A DNA stretch of 5,700 nt from Nitrososphaerota archaeon (GTDB taxonomy: Archaea > Thermoproteota > Nitrososphaeria > Nitrososphaerales > Nitrosopumilaceae). Under the pieces are notes generated by a model. The model did no database searches and had not been told where the DNA came from. It worked only from the letters and a program-made list of their open reading frames with translations. This document shows, one piece after another, positions 5,661 to 5,700 of the stretch (its first letter is position 1; the number at the start of each line of letters is the position of its first letter). The DNA lies in contig JADFLN010000092.1 of NCBI GenBank assembly GCA_022564385.1, forward strand, positions 1 through 5,700, given 5' to 3'. The translations under genes and the position numbers were made by a program.

Positions 5661-5700
5661 ATGCCTGGATTAATTGGAATTGGAGTAGGTCCTGGAGATC
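5661..5700 (+). CDS. cbiL: Tetrapyrrole (corrin/porphyrin) methylase, probably CbiL, first 13 codons only
   Basis: Only MPGLIGIGVGPGD is inside the window. The GxGVGPGD loop close after the start is the N-terminal signature of SAM-dependent tetrapyrrole methylases (the CbiL/CobI, CbiE, CbiF, CbiH and CobA group). The exact form GVGPGD is most typical of CbiL/CobI, which methylates C20 of cobalt-precorrin-2. The position 36 bases after cbiT on the same strand supports a cobalamin role. Assignment to the methylase family is good; CbiL rather than another member is a best guess from 13 residues. Confidence 0.68.
   Translation, partial: MPGLIGIGVGPGD

Overview
The window looks like chromosomal DNA from an ammonia-oxidising archaeon of the Nitrosopumilus type (Nitrososphaeria/Thaumarchaeota). 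The evidence is the strong A+T bias in genes and spacers, short leaders with TATA-like boxes about 25-35 bases before start codons, and no consistent Shine-Dalgarno sites. The gene content agrees: an archaeal-type aconitase X (mevalonate pathway), an archaeal RqcH/NFACT protein, an EMC6-like membrane protein, cobalamin genes, and a secreted thrombospondin-3 repeat protein. The genus is an inference from style and content, not a database match.

Layout, left to right. (1) Minus strand, 1-825: N-terminal 275 codons of an aconitase X protein, probably the large subunit of phosphomevalonate dehydratase; it runs off the left edge. (2) Minus strand, 886-1621: a secreted calcium-binding-type protein whose signal peptide and mature domain lie in different frames. 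One extra base, most simply in a TTTT run, breaks the gene; removing it restores a 244-residue protein. (3) A 160-base divergent spacer holding two promoters and a perfect 9+9 inverted repeat that abuts the broken gene's start. (4) Plus strand, 1782-2447: endonuclease III with an intact catalytic pair and 4Fe-4S cluster. (5) Minus strand, 2474-4426: the archaeal ribosome quality-control factor RqcH, converging on nth with only 26 bases between. (6) A 96-base divergent spacer, then a plus-strand run: an EMC6-like three-helix membrane protein, cbiT 22 bases further on, and the first 13 codons of a tetrapyrrole methylase, probably cbiL.

Functionally this is mostly housekeeping: isoprenoid lipid synthesis, base excision repair, rescue of stalled ribosomes, membrane protein insertion and vitamin B12 corrin-ring synthesis. 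I see no mobile element, CRISPR array, tRNA or rRNA, and no defence-type or clearly new multi-gene system. The points most worth a second look are the frameshifted secreted protein with its palindromic operator-like site, an Asp-to-Glu change at the tRNA-contact position of RqcH, the divergent active-site region of the aconitase X, and the EMC6-like gene at the head of a cobalamin run and back to back with rqcH. No spacer exceeds 300 bases.
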